This document shows positions 1-8,716 of a stretch of DNA of 58,581 nt, piece after piece (within the stretch, counting starts at the first letter, position 1; the number at the start of each line of letters is the position of its first letter). Below the pieces are notes generated by a model. It was not told the DNA's origin. It searched no databases and saw nothing but the letters and a program-made list of their open reading frames with translations. Both the position numbers and the translations under genes were made by a program. This stretch comes from an uncultured Bacteroidales bacterium (lineage in GTDB: Bacteria > Bacteroidota > Bacteroidia > Bacteroidales > Muribaculaceae). The DNA is taken from positions 1 to 58,581 of the forward strand of contig CACYGX010000017.1 of NCBI GenBank assembly GCA_902774055.1, given 5' to 3'.

Positions 1-2
1 CG

Positions 3-416
3 GGAAGCTGCTACATACACAAACAACGCGGCAGCGACACAAAATTGATTTTTGGCCCCCTTTGGGACTGCGACAAGACATTTTTCAGGTATTGTTGCGA
101 TGATTTTGAGAACAAGTTCATCTATGAGGACGTTCCCGACAACTGGCATTCAAGATGGATCAGCGAGATTGCAAAATTTCCCCGTTTCCAGCAACGGGTC
201 CGCGTCTATTGGCAGCAATTCTATAACACGGTTTACACTTCGATGGACGGCTATCTTGATGACTTCGTGAGCAGGATTGTGGCAGCAGGCATCAGCGATT
301 ATGCCCGTTGGCCCGAAAACAAGTTCAACACGCTTGCGGGGCGGTGGGAATACTACGGCAAACGTTTCTACCACAAGAGGGTGGACTGGCTCAACAACCA
401 GTGGGGCAATGAATAG
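3..416 (+). CDS. CotH kinase family protein, C-terminal part (5' end outside window)
   Basis: The frame is open from the window edge and ends at TAG 414-416, so only the last 137 codons are present. Near the start is FGPLWDCDKTFF, which matches the C-terminal signature of CotH-type kinases (usually GP-W-D-D followed by an aromatic stretch). CotH-family proteins are atypical protein kinases; in Bacteroidales they are usually secreted proteins of unknown substrate. The rest of the visible protein is rich in aromatic and charged residues (RWPENKFNTL, KRVDWLNNQW), typical for the family's helical tail. No stop interrupts the visible frame. Family assignment rests on one motif in a partial protein. 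The long repeat-rich spacer that follows suggests it is the last gene of its transcript. Confidence 0.6.
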   Translation, partial: GSCYIHKQRGSDTKLIFGPLWDCDKTFFRYCCDDFENKFIYEDVPDNWHSRWISEIAKFPRFQQRVRVYWQQFYNTVYTSMDGYLDDFVSRIVAAGISDYARWPENKFNTLAGRWEYYGKRFYHKRVDWLNNQWGNE

Positions 417-490
417 TCCTCAGTCCTTAGTCGGCATCCGCGCCCTAGGAAAATAAACAACAAGGAAAACCACCTCAACTAATATTATAA

Positions 491-562
491 CAACAAGAAA
501 TACAAGAAATACAATTTAATTAATTGTTAATCAATAGATTGTATATATTGTACTTCTTGTTG
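491..562. repeat. Imperfect inverted repeat, 25-bp arms
   Basis: Arms 491-515 and 538-562 pair at 22 of 25 positions with a 22-base AT-rich loop. The right arm lies inside the first copy of the long direct repeat. A transcript would form a long AU-rich hairpin just after the CotH-type gene. It lacks the GC-rich stem of an ordinary terminator, so it may be part of a dispersed repeat element. Confidence 0.6.
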
Positions 563-627
563 TTGTTTGATCTGAACGCGGATGCCCTCAGAGAGTTCAG
601 ATTAATCAGTTGTTGTTTTGTGTCGGA
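511..627 (+). repeat. Direct repeat, copy 1 (about 117 bp)
   Basis: This segment recurs at 758-875 with roughly 93% identity by eye, differing by a few substitutions and one small indel. It carries an internal short palindrome, ATCTGAAC pairing with GTTCAGAT around a GCGGATGCCCTCA core. It has no convincing ORF or Bacteroidetes promoter. Confidence 0.75.
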
Positions 628-658
628 TGTCGCACCGAAGGGTGGCCGCAGCGGCCAA

Positions 659-752
659 AAATCAAAACAAATCTTCAACAAATCAAGACAAATAATAAAT
701 AAGATGATTTGTTAGAATTTGTTTGAGATTTGTCTCGATTTTTCCGAGACAA
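659..752. repeat. Nested inverted repeats between the two direct-repeat copies
   Basis: Arms 659-683 and 717-741 match at 21 of 25 positions around an AT-rich 33-base loop. A second, perfect 8-bp stem follows at 730-737 and 745-752 (TTGTCTCG/CGAGACAA). With the hairpin at 491-562, the 417-900 spacer holds a series of stem-loops and no gene. Confidence 0.6.
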
Positions 753-757
753 TAAAA

Positions 758-875
758 ACAATTTTAAATAATTGTTAATCAATAGATTGTATTTATTGTA
801 CTTCTTGTTGTTGTTTTATCTGAATGCGGATGCCCTCAGAAAGTTCAGATTATTCAGTTGTTGTTTTGTGTCGGA
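758..875 (+). repeat. Direct repeat, copy 2 (about 118 bp)
   Basis: Second copy of the segment at 511-627, ending 26 bases before the stop of the convergent LysO-type gene. Both copies end at the same short sequence (TTGTTTTGTGTCGGA), which suggests a defined unit rather than chance similarity. Confidence 0.75.
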
Positions 876-900
876 GTGCGGATGCTATTCGCGTCATTGT

Positions 901-1503
901 TTACAGGGTGCAGAAGAAGGTGACCAGGAAGGGTACCGAGAAGTCCACGAGGAAGCCGTGGAAGAGGCTGAGGATGACGAAGTCCTGGCCGCTGGTGCGG
1001 GTGATGATGGGTAGGGTGGTGTCCATGGTCGTGGCTCCACCGCACGAGATGGGGGAGAGGGGGCCAAAGTAACGCACGAGCAGCGGGGCGCCCAGCAGGG
1101 TGAAGACCTCGCGGATGATGTTGGCCAGCAGGGCGATGGTGCCGAGTTCGGGGCCACGGTACTGGGTGATGAAAATGCTGGACAGGGAGTAGTAGCCGAA
1201 GCCCGAGCCGATGGCCAGGCAGTCGGTGAGCGAGCGGTGTGGCAGGCCGAGCGCGGCGATGGCGGTGGCGGCCAAGGTGCCCACGATGGTCATGAGCGGC
1301 AGCAGCATCAGGCGAGGATCCAGGTTGCGGAAGGTCTTCAACATCGTCGTGTTGTTGCCCACGGTGATGCCGACGCAGAAGAGCAGGGCGCATAACGTCA
1401 GATAGCTCACGTTGCCATAAGCGTTCAGGTCCGGCAGCCAGTGCATCAAGCCGCACAGGATGCCCAGGACGAAGAAGGCGATGATGATGAGACTGCCCTT
1501 CAT
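901..1503 (-). CDS. lysO: LysO-type (DUF340) membrane exporter, C-terminal subunit
   Basis: A 200-residue, very hydrophobic protein with about six membrane segments. Features include GITVGNN, GSGFGYYSLSSIFITQ and a final hydrophobic stretch. It resembles the C-terminal two thirds of LysO/YbjE, which exports L-lysine in Escherichia coli as one polypeptide of about 300 residues. Here the family is split: the N-terminal part is the neighbouring 94-residue ORF, and the two overlap by 4 bases (ATGA at 1500-1503), implying translational coupling. The substrate in this organism is inferred from the family only. The two-gene form is, to my knowledge, usual in Bacteroidetes, so it is probably not a broken gene. 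Confidence 0.8.
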   Translation of the reverse strand: MKGSLIIIAFFVLGILCGLMHWLPDLNAYGNVSYLTLCALLFCVGITVGNNTTMLKTFRNLDPRLMLLPLMTIVGTLAATAIAALGLPHRSLTDCLAIGSGFGYYSLSSIFITQYRGPELGTIALLANIIREVFTLLGAPLLVRYFGPLSPISCGGATTMDTTLPIITRTSGQDFVILSLFHGFLVDFSVPFLVTFFCTL

Positions 1504-1784
1504 GAGCGGCCTCCTTTCTTCTTGTTGCCGCTAACCCATCGCCACAGAGCCCACGAGAACAACACCGTGCCGACAATGCCCATCAGTGACAGCCACAGGG
1601 CCTCGAGTCCCAGATCACGGATGCCGTGAATCACCTGCGGGTTCTCGCCCGCCTCGACGCCCAGGAAGAAGAGCAACAGCCAGATGAGCACCGTCACTGC
1701 GTGGGGCACTACCCGCAACCGACGCTTCCTGAGTAGGAAGCCGACGGCCATCCCACTCAACATGATGGCCACAACCTTGAGCAT
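1500..1784 (-). CDS. LysO-type (DUF340) exporter, N-terminal subunit
   Basis: A 94-residue membrane protein with about three hydrophobic helices, starting MLKVVAIMLSGMAVGFLL and ending in a basic tail (GNKKKGGRS). It corresponds to the N-terminal part of LysO. It is the first gene of a two-gene unit; the stop overlaps the start of the C-terminal subunit. A -7 element (TAATTTTG, read on the minus strand at 1799-1792) lies only 7 bases before the ATG, so the message would have almost no leader. The alternative is that translation begins at the internal Met 8 codon, which would still keep the first helix partly intact. Confidence 0.75.
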   Translation of the reverse strand: MLKVVAIMLSGMAVGFLLRKRRLRVVPHAVTVLIWLLLFFLGVEAGENPQVIHGIRDLGLEALWLSLMGIVGTVLFSWALWRWVSGNKKKGGRS

Positions 1785-1791
1785 AACAGTG

Positions 1792-1799
1792 CAAAATTA
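1792..1799 (-). promoter_or_regulatory. Bacteroidetes -7 element of the LysO pair
   Basis: TAATTTTG on the minus strand matches TAnnTTTG. It sits back to back with the -7 element at 1812-1819, so the divergent promoters overlap. Confidence 0.5.
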
Positions 1800-1811
1800 A
1801 AGAAAAAATAC

Positions 1812-1819
1812 TACCTTTG
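1812..1819 (+). promoter_or_regulatory. Bacteroidetes -7 element of the 1850 lipoprotein gene
   Basis: TACCTTTG, 31 bases before the ATG. No clear TTTG was found at the expected upstream spacing. Confidence 0.5.
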
Positions 1820-1849
1820 CCACGTTGTTGATAAAATAATACTACTATC

Positions 1850-2389
1850 ATGAGGAAATTGTTGTTATTGGCGGCCATGCTCGTTGCGATAGCCGCATGT
1901 ACCAATTCGGGAAAAGTTGAAAATCAAGCGGGTAATCAGCTTCAGGACACTACTGAGCTGATCCAGCGTGTCCAGGACATCTACGGGGTTGCGTTCTCGC
2001 AGTATAGCGACTCTGATTCGCACGATACAGCCGAACCCCGCCTGGATGTTGACAGCATGTTCTGCTCCCAGGACTGGAACGCATGGGTGAAACGGGTGAA
2101 CAAGTTTGACAACGAGTCTGCCGACGGCATGATGGGCTTCTTCGAGGCCGATTATTGGATCATGGGGCAGGATTGGGATAGCCTGTCGGTGAGTGATGTC
2201 CATGTCAAAACCATGACGGACTCGACCGCCACCGTCGAACTCAACCTGCACAATTGCGGCATTGTTACTGTCGTGCGGCTCGAGATGGTGCTCGAGGGCG
2301 ATCAATGGAGGATTGACGACTTCATTGATGTGACCAATGATGTCGATTGGAAGGCTGGCATGAAAGAGTACATGAACAATAAGCCATAA
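1850..2389 (+). CDS. Lipoprotein, DUF3828-like
   Basis: A 179-residue protein with a lipoprotein signal peptide: MRKLLLLAAMLVAIAAC gives a lipobox with the acceptor Cys at about residue 17. The mature part has a YGVAFSQYSDSD segment, a CSQDW pattern and alternating beta strands near the end (TATVELNLHNCG, VRLEMVLEGDQWRIDDF). That layout looks like the DUF3828 group of NTF2-like envelope proteins, whose function is unknown. The protease gene follows after only 9 bases, so the two are probably cotranscribed. Family naming is from memory of the pattern and moderately sure; the lipoprotein call is firm. Confidence 0.65.
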   Translation: MRKLLLLAAMLVAIAACTNSGKVENQAGNQLQDTTELIQRVQDIYGVAFSQYSDSDSHDTAEPRLDVDSMFCSQDWNAWVKRVNKFDNESADGMMGFFEADYWIMGQDWDSLSVSDVHVKTMTDSTATVELNLHNCGIVTVVRLEMVLEGDQWRIDDFIDVTNDVDWKAGMKEYMNNKP

Positions 2390-2398
2390 AACCCGATA

Positions 2399-4114
2399 AT
2401 GATGAAAAAATTATTGTTGACGATAACCGCCGCCGTGCTGGCATGTGCGATGGCTATGGCGGCGCCTGCCAAGCCGAATACCATCACCCACGTGCAGAGC
2501 GACGGCACGACCGTCACGTTGACGATGAGGGGTGGAGAATTCAACCGCTCGCTGGTGACGATGGATGGCCTGACCGTGGGTCGGGACGCCCATGGCAACT
2601 ACTGCTACAGCGCGGGTGACGCCTTGAGCGACATGCTGGCCCATGATCCTGGAGCACGAGGCTTGCAGGAGACGGCCTTTCTCGTCGCCTATCGTGACCA
2701 GATGGCGCCGGCTGGCGAAGCCCGCCGTGTGCCGCGCCGTGAAGACGAAAACGACCATCCGCAGGTGCCCACGATGGGCTCACCCCGCATTCCCATCATC
2801 TTGGTCAACTACACCGATATCCGCTTTGTCGATGAGGACCCCGTGACGACTTTCCAAAATCAGTTCAACGAGAAGCCGATGAGTTGCCTGCACTACTTCG
2901 AGTCGCAGTCACGCGGCCTGTTCTCGCCCAAGTTCGACATCTTGGGTCCTGTGGACCTGCCTAACGACAGAGCCTTCTATGGCTCGAACAAGCGCGTGTT
3001 CGGCACCGATGTGGATGAACAATTGGGCACCATGATTTATGATGCCTGCACGGGACTGAACGGCGTGGATTTCTCGGACTATGACAATGACGGCGACGGC
3101 TTTGTTGATGTGGTTGTGGTGCTCTATGCCGGTGTGGGCGAGGCCCAGGCCTGGTATTCAGTCCCCGAGTGTGTGTGGCCCTGCCAGTGGGACATGCAGG
3201 AGGCTCTGGACTGGGATTGCAGCACGACGGGCCCGTTCCAACTCGATGGCGTGACCATCAACAGGTTTGCCGTCTTCAACGAGTTGGAGGGCAGCTATGA
3301 TAACAGCACCGAGATTGACGGTGTGGGCACCTTCTGCCACGAGTTCGGCCATTGCTTGGGGTTGCCCGACTTTTATCCCACCAACGGAGGCAACTATTAC
3401 GGCATGAGCACTTGGGACATCATGGACAACGGCTGCTACCTGAATGGCGGCCACACGCCCGCGGGCTATACCTCCTATGAGCGGCACTTCATGGGCTGGA
3501 TGGACCTGATTGATGCAACACCGTCAACCCAATATGAGTTAGCTCCGCTCAACACCGACGAGGGCACGGCTATCAAGGTCACCAACGATGCTAATCCCGA
3601 CGAATACTACCTGCTGGAATACCGAACCAAAACGGGCTGGGACGCCTATATCGCTGGAGAGGGCATCATGGTGCTCCATGTGGACTATGACAAGTACTTT
3701 TGGGATAACAATACCCCCAACAACTCGCCCAGTCACCCCCGCATGACGATTATCCCCGCCGACAACATCCTCTCAGACTATACCAACAGGAACGACCTGT
3801 GGCCCTACGGTGACCACAATGAACTCACCGATGAGTCCACACCCGCCGCGACGGTCTATGCGGGCGGACTCATGCACAAGCCCATCACCGAGATGGCCAT
3901 CAGCGATGACAAGGGCACCGCGTCTTTCAAGTACATGTGGAATTCCTTCTTGCCCGGTGACGTAAATCATGACAAGGAGGTGAATGTTGCCGACGTGAAC
4001 GCCCTTCTCAACATGATTTTATCGGGCGACACATCTCAGGACTGTGACGTGAATGGTGACGGCGAAGTGAACATCGCCGACATCAATGCGGTCATCAATA
4101 TCATCTTGCAGTAA
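2399..4114 (+). CDS. Secreted M6-family metalloprotease with C-terminal dockerin-like repeats
   Basis: A 571-residue secreted protease. The N-terminus is a Sec signal peptide ending near AMAMAAPA. The catalytic domain carries HEFGH at residues 314-318 within FCHEFGHCLGLPDFY, which fits the zinc site of M6 (immune inhibitor A-like) peptidases; two His bind zinc and the Glu is the base. A Gly/Asp-rich calcium-type segment (DYDNDGDGFVDVVVV) precedes it. The last 60 residues hold two dockerin-like calcium loops, DVNHDKEVNVADVNALLNM and DVNGDGEVNIADINAVINI. It probably shares a transcript with the preceding lipoprotein. The two C10 proteases downstream end in the same kind of module. Confidence 0.9.
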   Translation: MMKKLLLTITAAVLACAMAMAAPAKPNTITHVQSDGTTVTLTMRGGEFNRSLVTMDGLTVGRDAHGNYCYSAGDALSDMLAHDPGARGLQETAFLVAYRDQMAPAGEARRVPRREDENDHPQVPTMGSPRIPIILVNYTDIRFVDEDPVTTFQNQFNEKPMSCLHYFESQSRGLFSPKFDILGPVDLPNDRAFYGSNKRVFGTDVDEQLGTMIYDACTGLNGVDFSDYDNDGDGFVDVVVVLYAGVGEAQAWYSVPECVWPCQWDMQEALDWDCSTTGPFQLDGVTINRFAVFNELEGSYDNSTEIDGVGTFCHEFGHCLGLPDFYPTNGGNYYGMSTWDIMDNGCYLNGGHTPAGYTSYERHFMGWMDLIDATPSTQYELAPLNTDEGTAIKVTNDANPDEYYLLEYRTKTGWDAYIAGEGIMVLHVDYDKYFWDNNTPNNSPSHPRMTIIPADNILSDYTNRNDLWPYGDHNELTDESTPAATVYAGGLMHKPITEMAISDDKGTASFKYMWNSFLPGDVNHDKEVNVADVNALLNMILSGDTSQDCDVNGDGEVNIADINAVINIILQ

Positions 4115-4209
4115 CGCCTGGGTAGGTGTTAGTTGAAAAGATTAGCGTGGTTAATGAAAATATAATCAGTTTTGACCTATAACTTGTTGCTAGGGAACTG
4201 TTCTAGTGA

Positions 4210-4217
4210 TATTTTTG
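4210..4217 (+). promoter_or_regulatory. -7 element of the first C10 protease gene
   Basis: TATTTTTG, with a weak GTTG 20 bases upstream (4186-4189). The leader would be about 90 nt. The 198-base spacer holds no other gene. Confidence 0.45.
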
Positions 4218-4312
4218 CGAACTTGTCAGGATGAGCATCTTGATGAGCCGTAAAACATACCAATATTGACATAAACCAATCTATATTATTTATCAACATT
4301 AATTATTTCACA

Positions 4313-7300
4313 ATGAGAACTGTAAATTACTTGCGGACATTGATGCTGACGGTGTTGGCCCTGAGTGTGGCCACTATGACAGCAGCCAGTGTTGACAGCC
4401 GTGCTGCACAGGCCAAGGCTGTCCAGTTTATGAATTCTCTGGCAGGAACGCGTTTCATGGCTTCACCAGCCAATATGAAACTCACCCATGCCGAGAAGTC
4501 GGTAGTCAACGCTAAAGCCAACGACTACTATGTGTTCAACATGGAGGGTGGCGGCTATGTCATCGTCAGCGGTGATGATCGTGCCGAGGAAATCCTGGGC
4601 TATGGAGAAGGCACCCTTGACATGAACAAAATCCCTGCCAACATGAAGTGGTGGCTCGGGACGTACAAAGAGCAAATTGAGTACCTGATCGAGAATCCCA
4701 AGGTACAGGTTCAGAAACTGAGCAATTCACCGACAATGCTCAAGGCCTCGACCGTATCCCCGCTGCTCACCAGCCAGTGGGACCAAATGAGCCCTTATTG
4801 GAACCAGTGCCCGTCCTATGGCGGCAGCACCTGTCTGACGGGTTGTGTGGCTACGGCGATGGCCCAGGTGATGTATTACTGGAAGTACCCTGCAGAGTTG
4901 CCGGCACTTCCTGCTTATACGACACGCACCCGCCGCATCTCGGTGGGGGCACTCTCTGGAACAACGGTTGACTGGAACAGCATGACCAACACCTACAGCA
5001 GTTCGTCATCGACCGCTGCCAAAAATGCTGTAGCCACCCTGATGCGCTATTGCGGCCAGTCGTGCGAAATGGACTACGATAACTATAACAACGGCGGTAG
5101 CGGCGCTTACAGCGACGACCAACTCGTGGGCATGAAGTTGTTCGGCTACAATAGTGGCGCGACCTATGTTCAGCGCAACAACTATACCGACGCCCAGTGG
5201 ACCGCCATGATGCTCGAGGATCTGCAGGCAGGCCGTCCCATCCTCTACGGTGGCGATGATGGCTCGGCAGGCCACGCCTTTGTTGTCGATGGCTATGATG
5301 GCAGCAAGTATCACATCAACTGGGGCTGGAGTGGCGAAGATGATGGTTATTTTGCCATCAGTTCGTTCATGATCGACTCTTATTATGACTTCCGTCAGAA
5401 CCAGGACATGCAGTATCAGCTCTATCCTGAGGGCAGCGTTCTGGAGACCTACGCCCCCGTGATGAATGAGGCCAGCAACGTGGGTACCACTTCGTTCAAG
5501 GCCACTTGGACCGATCAGACTCCTAGCGAGAACGTGACCGACTACACGCTGTATGTTCAGTCCTATGATCCCAACAACCAGTCATTGTTGATCGAGACCT
5601 TTGGCGGCGTGACGGCTTCGAGCGACGGAAGCTCCCGCATCGATACCTCGCTGGATACTTATTGCGACAATGCAGGCTGGACAGGCTCCTACGTTTATCA
5701 GGCTGGTGGCGGTGGCCTCAAACTCGGTAACTCGAGCAATGGCGGCTCAGTGACGACTCCGGCTCTCGACTTGAGTACCTGTGGAGGCACTATCACCGTG
5801 CAGTTCAATGCCAAGACTTATAATACCGATGCCACGGTGCTGACGGTTTCATGCGGCAATGCCAGCGAGACCGTGACGCTGACTGGCACGGCAACCGATT
5901 ATTATACGGTTACCTTGAGCGGTGTGACCGCTGCGGCTGGCCAGAACGTGACTATCGCCAGCTCGGGTAGCAAGAAGCGCTGGTACATCTACAGCGTTGA
6001 AATCAGCACTGGCGCCAGCAAGTTGACTGCCAGCGAGACGGGCGACGCCAATAGCCGCGTTATCACGGGCATTACCTCTAAGAACTACACCGTCAACGGT
6101 TTGAACCAGGGCGGCAGCTACAAGTTCTATGTGGAGGCCAACTTTACCGATGGTTCCAAGAAGGCGTCTAACGTGAAGACGGTCACCCTCGAGGGTACCG
6201 CTGTTCCCACCCCTGAGTTGGTGGTTGATCCCGAGACCCTGACGATGACGGCCAACGTGGGCGAGACAGCTACTGCTACCTTTGACGTGCTGGGTGCCGA
6301 TCTTACTGGCAACGTAACCCTCACGTTGAATGATGCAAATGGCGTTTTCACCATCAATCCCGCTACCATCAGCATTGCTAATGCCGAGAATGGTGCTACT
6401 GTTACCGTGACCTATGCTCCCACCGCTGCAGCTTCTCACAATGCTACTGTCACCGTGGCCAGCGAGGGTGCTGAGCCCGTCACTGTCACTTTGAACGGTA
6501 CCGCTGCCTTGCAGACCTCTGCTCCCGTGATGGCTGCTGCAAGCAACGTGACCCAGAGCTCATTTACCGCAACATGGACCGATGCAACCCTGGCTCAGAA
6601 TGTAAATAGCTACACCTTGTATGTCAACAGATTGGGTGCCGCTGCCGCATTCTTCACCGAGACCTTCGATAAGATTAACGTGACCAAGGACGGTACCTAT
6701 GACCGTGGCGAGAGCCTGGATGACTACTGCGACAATGCAGGTTGGACTGGCTATGCAGTCTATGAGGCTGTCGGTGGCGGTATCAAGTTGGGTAGTGGTA
6801 GCAAGCTGGGTTATGTGACCACGCCTGCTCTCGACCTGACTAACAGCGGTGGCACAGTTACTGTGACCCTCAATGCCAAGTCTTATGGCTCGGATAACAC
6901 CTCAATCACCGTTTCTTGTGGTGATGTGAGCGAAACTGTCGCACTCAGTGAAGAGGCCAGCGATTACAACGTTGTCCTGACAGGTGTGACTGCCGCTAAT
7001 GCCCAGAACGTGACCATCTCGAGCTTAGCTGCTGGCAAGCGCTTCTATATCTATAACGTGGCCATCAGTGCTGGCCAAGGCGCTGTCGCCGACTCTCGTG
7101 TCATCACAGGCATTACTGCCAAGACCTATACCGTCGATGGCTTGACTGCTGGCGAAACCTACGAATTCTATGTTGAAGCCAACTATACGGACAATACCAC
7201 GGCGGCTTCTAACCACCAGCAGGTGACCTTGGAAGCTGGCGCTCCCACTCCCGCGATGATTGTTGACAACGAGACTCTCGAGGTGTCGGCAGCCGTTCTG

Positions 7301-8524
7301 GGTAATGTTACCGCCACCTTTGATGTGTTGGCCAGTGACCTGACGGGCAACGTTACCGTGACATTGAATGACGAGACGGGCTTCTTTACCGTTGCTCCTG
7401 CTACCATCAGCATCGCTGATGCCGAGGAGGGCGCCACTGTCACCGTGACCTATGCTCCCACCACTGCAGGTGAGCACACCGCAGCAATCACACTGACCAG
7501 TGAGGGCGCTGAGGATGTAACCGTAACCATTAACGCCACTGCCACAATGGATACGCTCGAACCCGAGATGCAGCCCGCCGATAAGGAGTATGTGACCACC
7601 ACGTCGTTCCGTGCCGATTGGCTCGACATTACCCCCGAGGAGTATGTGACCAGCTATACCCTGTATGTGAACAAGAAACAGGAGGTTCCCGCTGGTGCTA
7701 CCTTGATGACCGAGACCTTTGGCGGTGCTGAAGACGCTCCCGAGAATGACAGTAGCCGTGACATTGGCGAGAACAACGAACTCGATGACTTCTTTGAGAA
7801 CGCAGGCTGGACTGGATATGGTGTCTATCTGGCCGGTGGCGGTGGCGTGAAGCTGGGTGCAGGCACCAAGATCGGTACTCTGACTACGCCCGCTCTCGAC
7901 CTGACCAACTGTGGCGGCACTATCACCGTGAAGTTCAACGCCAAGAACTATAGCAACGATGCCAGCTCGGTGATTGTCACCTGTGGCGAGGTATCTGATA
8001 CCGTTGAATTGACCGCTGAGGCTGCCGATTATACCGTTGTCCTGACAGGCGTTCCTGCCGAGGCTGACCAGAATGTGACCTTGTCGGGCATTGCCAACAA
8101 GAAGCGCTTCTACCTCTACAGCGTGACCATCATCGGTGGTGAGGAAACTTCCAAGACCATCGTGGAGACTGGCGACGCCGACAGCCGCGTGATTACTGGT
8201 ATCACCAACCAGTACTATGTGGTTGAGAACCTGACTCCTGGCGCTACCTACACCTACTATGTCGAGGCCAACTACATCGACGACACTAAGGCCGCCAGCA
8301 ACGTTGAGACGGTAACCCTGCTCGAGGATCAAGGCCACGGCTTTGAGCCTGGCGATGTGAACCATGACCACCAAGTGAGCATTGCCGACGTTTCGGCCTT
8401 GATTGACTATCTGCTGGATAGCCAGAATTCTGATGCCTGCACGATTTGTGCCGATGTCAACGGTGACAAGGAAGTGAGCATTGCCGACGTGTCGGCTCTG
8501 ATCGACTACCTGCTTGGCAATTGA
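4313..8524 (+). CDS. Large secreted C10 (streptopain-like) cysteine protease with tandem beta modules and dockerin
   Basis: A 1403-residue secreted protease. Order: signal peptide; Spi/propeptide-like domain (about 30-125, including YVIVSGDDRAEEILGYG); C10 catalytic domain with Cys178 in CLTGCVATAMAQVMYYW and His321 in GHAFVVDGYD, followed by INWGWSG; then repeated modules. Three FN3/jelly-roll units (starting near nt 5453, 6521 and 7559) each contain a NAGWTG motif and a TPALDL motif. Two shorter beta domains (TFDVLG/ASDLTGNV) separate them. The end is a pair of dockerin-like loops (DVNHDHQVSIADVSALIDY, DVNGDKEVSIADVSALIDY). Family members act on extracellular proteins after removal of the propeptide. 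Compared with SpeB (about 400 residues) the extra length is all C-terminal repeats. Confidence 0.9.
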   Translation: MRTVNYLRTLMLTVLALSVATMTAASVDSRAAQAKAVQFMNSLAGTRFMASPANMKLTHAEKSVVNAKANDYYVFNMEGGGYVIVSGDDRAEEILGYGEGTLDMNKIPANMKWWLGTYKEQIEYLIENPKVQVQKLSNSPTMLKASTVSPLLTSQWDQMSPYWNQCPSYGGSTCLTGCVATAMAQVMYYWKYPAELPALPAYTTRTRRISVGALSGTTVDWNSMTNTYSSSSSTAAKNAVATLMRYCGQSCEMDYDNYNNGGSGAYSDDQLVGMKLFGYNSGATYVQRNNYTDAQWTAMMLEDLQAGRPILYGGDDGSAGHAFVVDGYDGSKYHINWGWSGEDDGYFAISSFMIDSYYDFRQNQDMQYQLYPEGSVLETYAPVMNEASNVGTTSFKATWTDQTPSENVTDYTLYVQSYDPNNQSLLIETFGGVTASSDGSSRIDTSLDTYCDNAGWTGSYVYQAGGGGLKLGNSSNGGSVTTPALDLSTCGGTITVQFNAKTYNTDATVLTVSCGNASETVTLTGTATDYYTVTLSGVTAAAGQNVTIASSGSKKRWYIYSVEISTGASKLTASETGDANSRVITGITSKNYTVNGLNQGGSYKFYVEANFTDGSKKASNVKTVTLEGTAVPTPELVVDPETLTMTANVGETATATFDVLGADLTGNVTLTLNDANGVFTINPATISIANAENGATVTVTYAPTAAASHNATVTVASEGAEPVTVTLNGTAALQTSAPVMAAASNVTQSSFTATWTDATLAQNVNSYTLYVNRLGAAAAFFTETFDKINVTKDGTYDRGESLDDYCDNAGWTGYAVYEAVGGGIKLGSGSKLGYVTTPALDLTNSGGTVTVTLNAKSYGSDNTSITVSCGDVSETVALSEEASDYNVVLTGVTAANAQNVTISSLAAGKRFYIYNVAISAGQGAVADSRVITGITAKTYTVDGLTAGETYEFYVEANYTDNTTAASNHQQVTLEAGAPTPAMIVDNETLEVSAAVLGNVTATFDVLASDLTGNVTVTLNDETGFFTVAPATISIADAEEGATVTVTYAPTTAGEHTAAITLTSEGAEDVTVTINATATMDTLEPEMQPADKEYVTTTSFRADWLDITPEEYVTSYTLYVNKKQEVPAGATLMTETFGGAEDAPENDSSRDIGENNELDDFFENAGWTGYGVYLAGGGGVKLGAGTKIGTLTTPALDLTNCGGTITVKFNAKNYSNDASSVIVTCGEVSDTVELTAEAADYTVVLTGVPAEADQNVTLSGIANKKRFYLYSVTIIGGEETSKTIVETGDADSRVITGITNQYYVVENLTPGATYTYYVEANYIDDTKAASNVETVTLLEDQGHGFEPGDVNHDHQVSIADVSALIDYLLDSQNSDACTICADVNGDKEVSIADVSALIDYLLGN

Positions 8525-8550
8525 TTTTTAATAATAATCGATAAACTCAA

Positions 8551-8590
8551 TGGATGGAGCGCACCTCGAGTGGGAGCGCTCCATTTTACT
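8551..8590 (+). terminator. Rho-independent terminator after the first C10 gene
   Basis: TGGAGCGC (8555-8562) pairs with GCGCTCCA (8576-8583), followed by TTTTA. Confidence 0.75.
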
Positions 8591-8629
8591 AGTGGTTTTG
8601 GTGATATTTGAGCGTTTTTCACCAAACAA

Positions 8630-8661
8630 TTTGCCCAGTTATTAAGGAATGGATACTTTTG
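8630..8661 (+). promoter_or_regulatory. Bacteroidetes promoter of the second C10 gene
   Basis: TTTG at 8630-8633, 20-base spacer, TACTTTTG at 8654-8661: close to the consensus. It follows the preceding terminator, so the two C10 genes appear to be separate transcription units. Confidence 0.7.
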
Positions 8662-8716
8662 TCAAGAATATCACTTTTTATTTACTAGTTTCATTTTTTT
8701 TAAATCATTTTAAGCT

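Noticed and set aside
854-1576. A 240-codon minus-strand frame over the LysO pair
   Set aside because: Its Arg/His/Pro-rich translation is typical of a shifted frame; the hydrophobic LysO frames explain the region.
7025-8374. A 449-codon open frame on the minus strand inside the first C10 protease
   Set aside because: It lies opposite a well-supported gene in repetitive, GC-biased DNA. It has no promoter or family motif, so it is a shadow frame.
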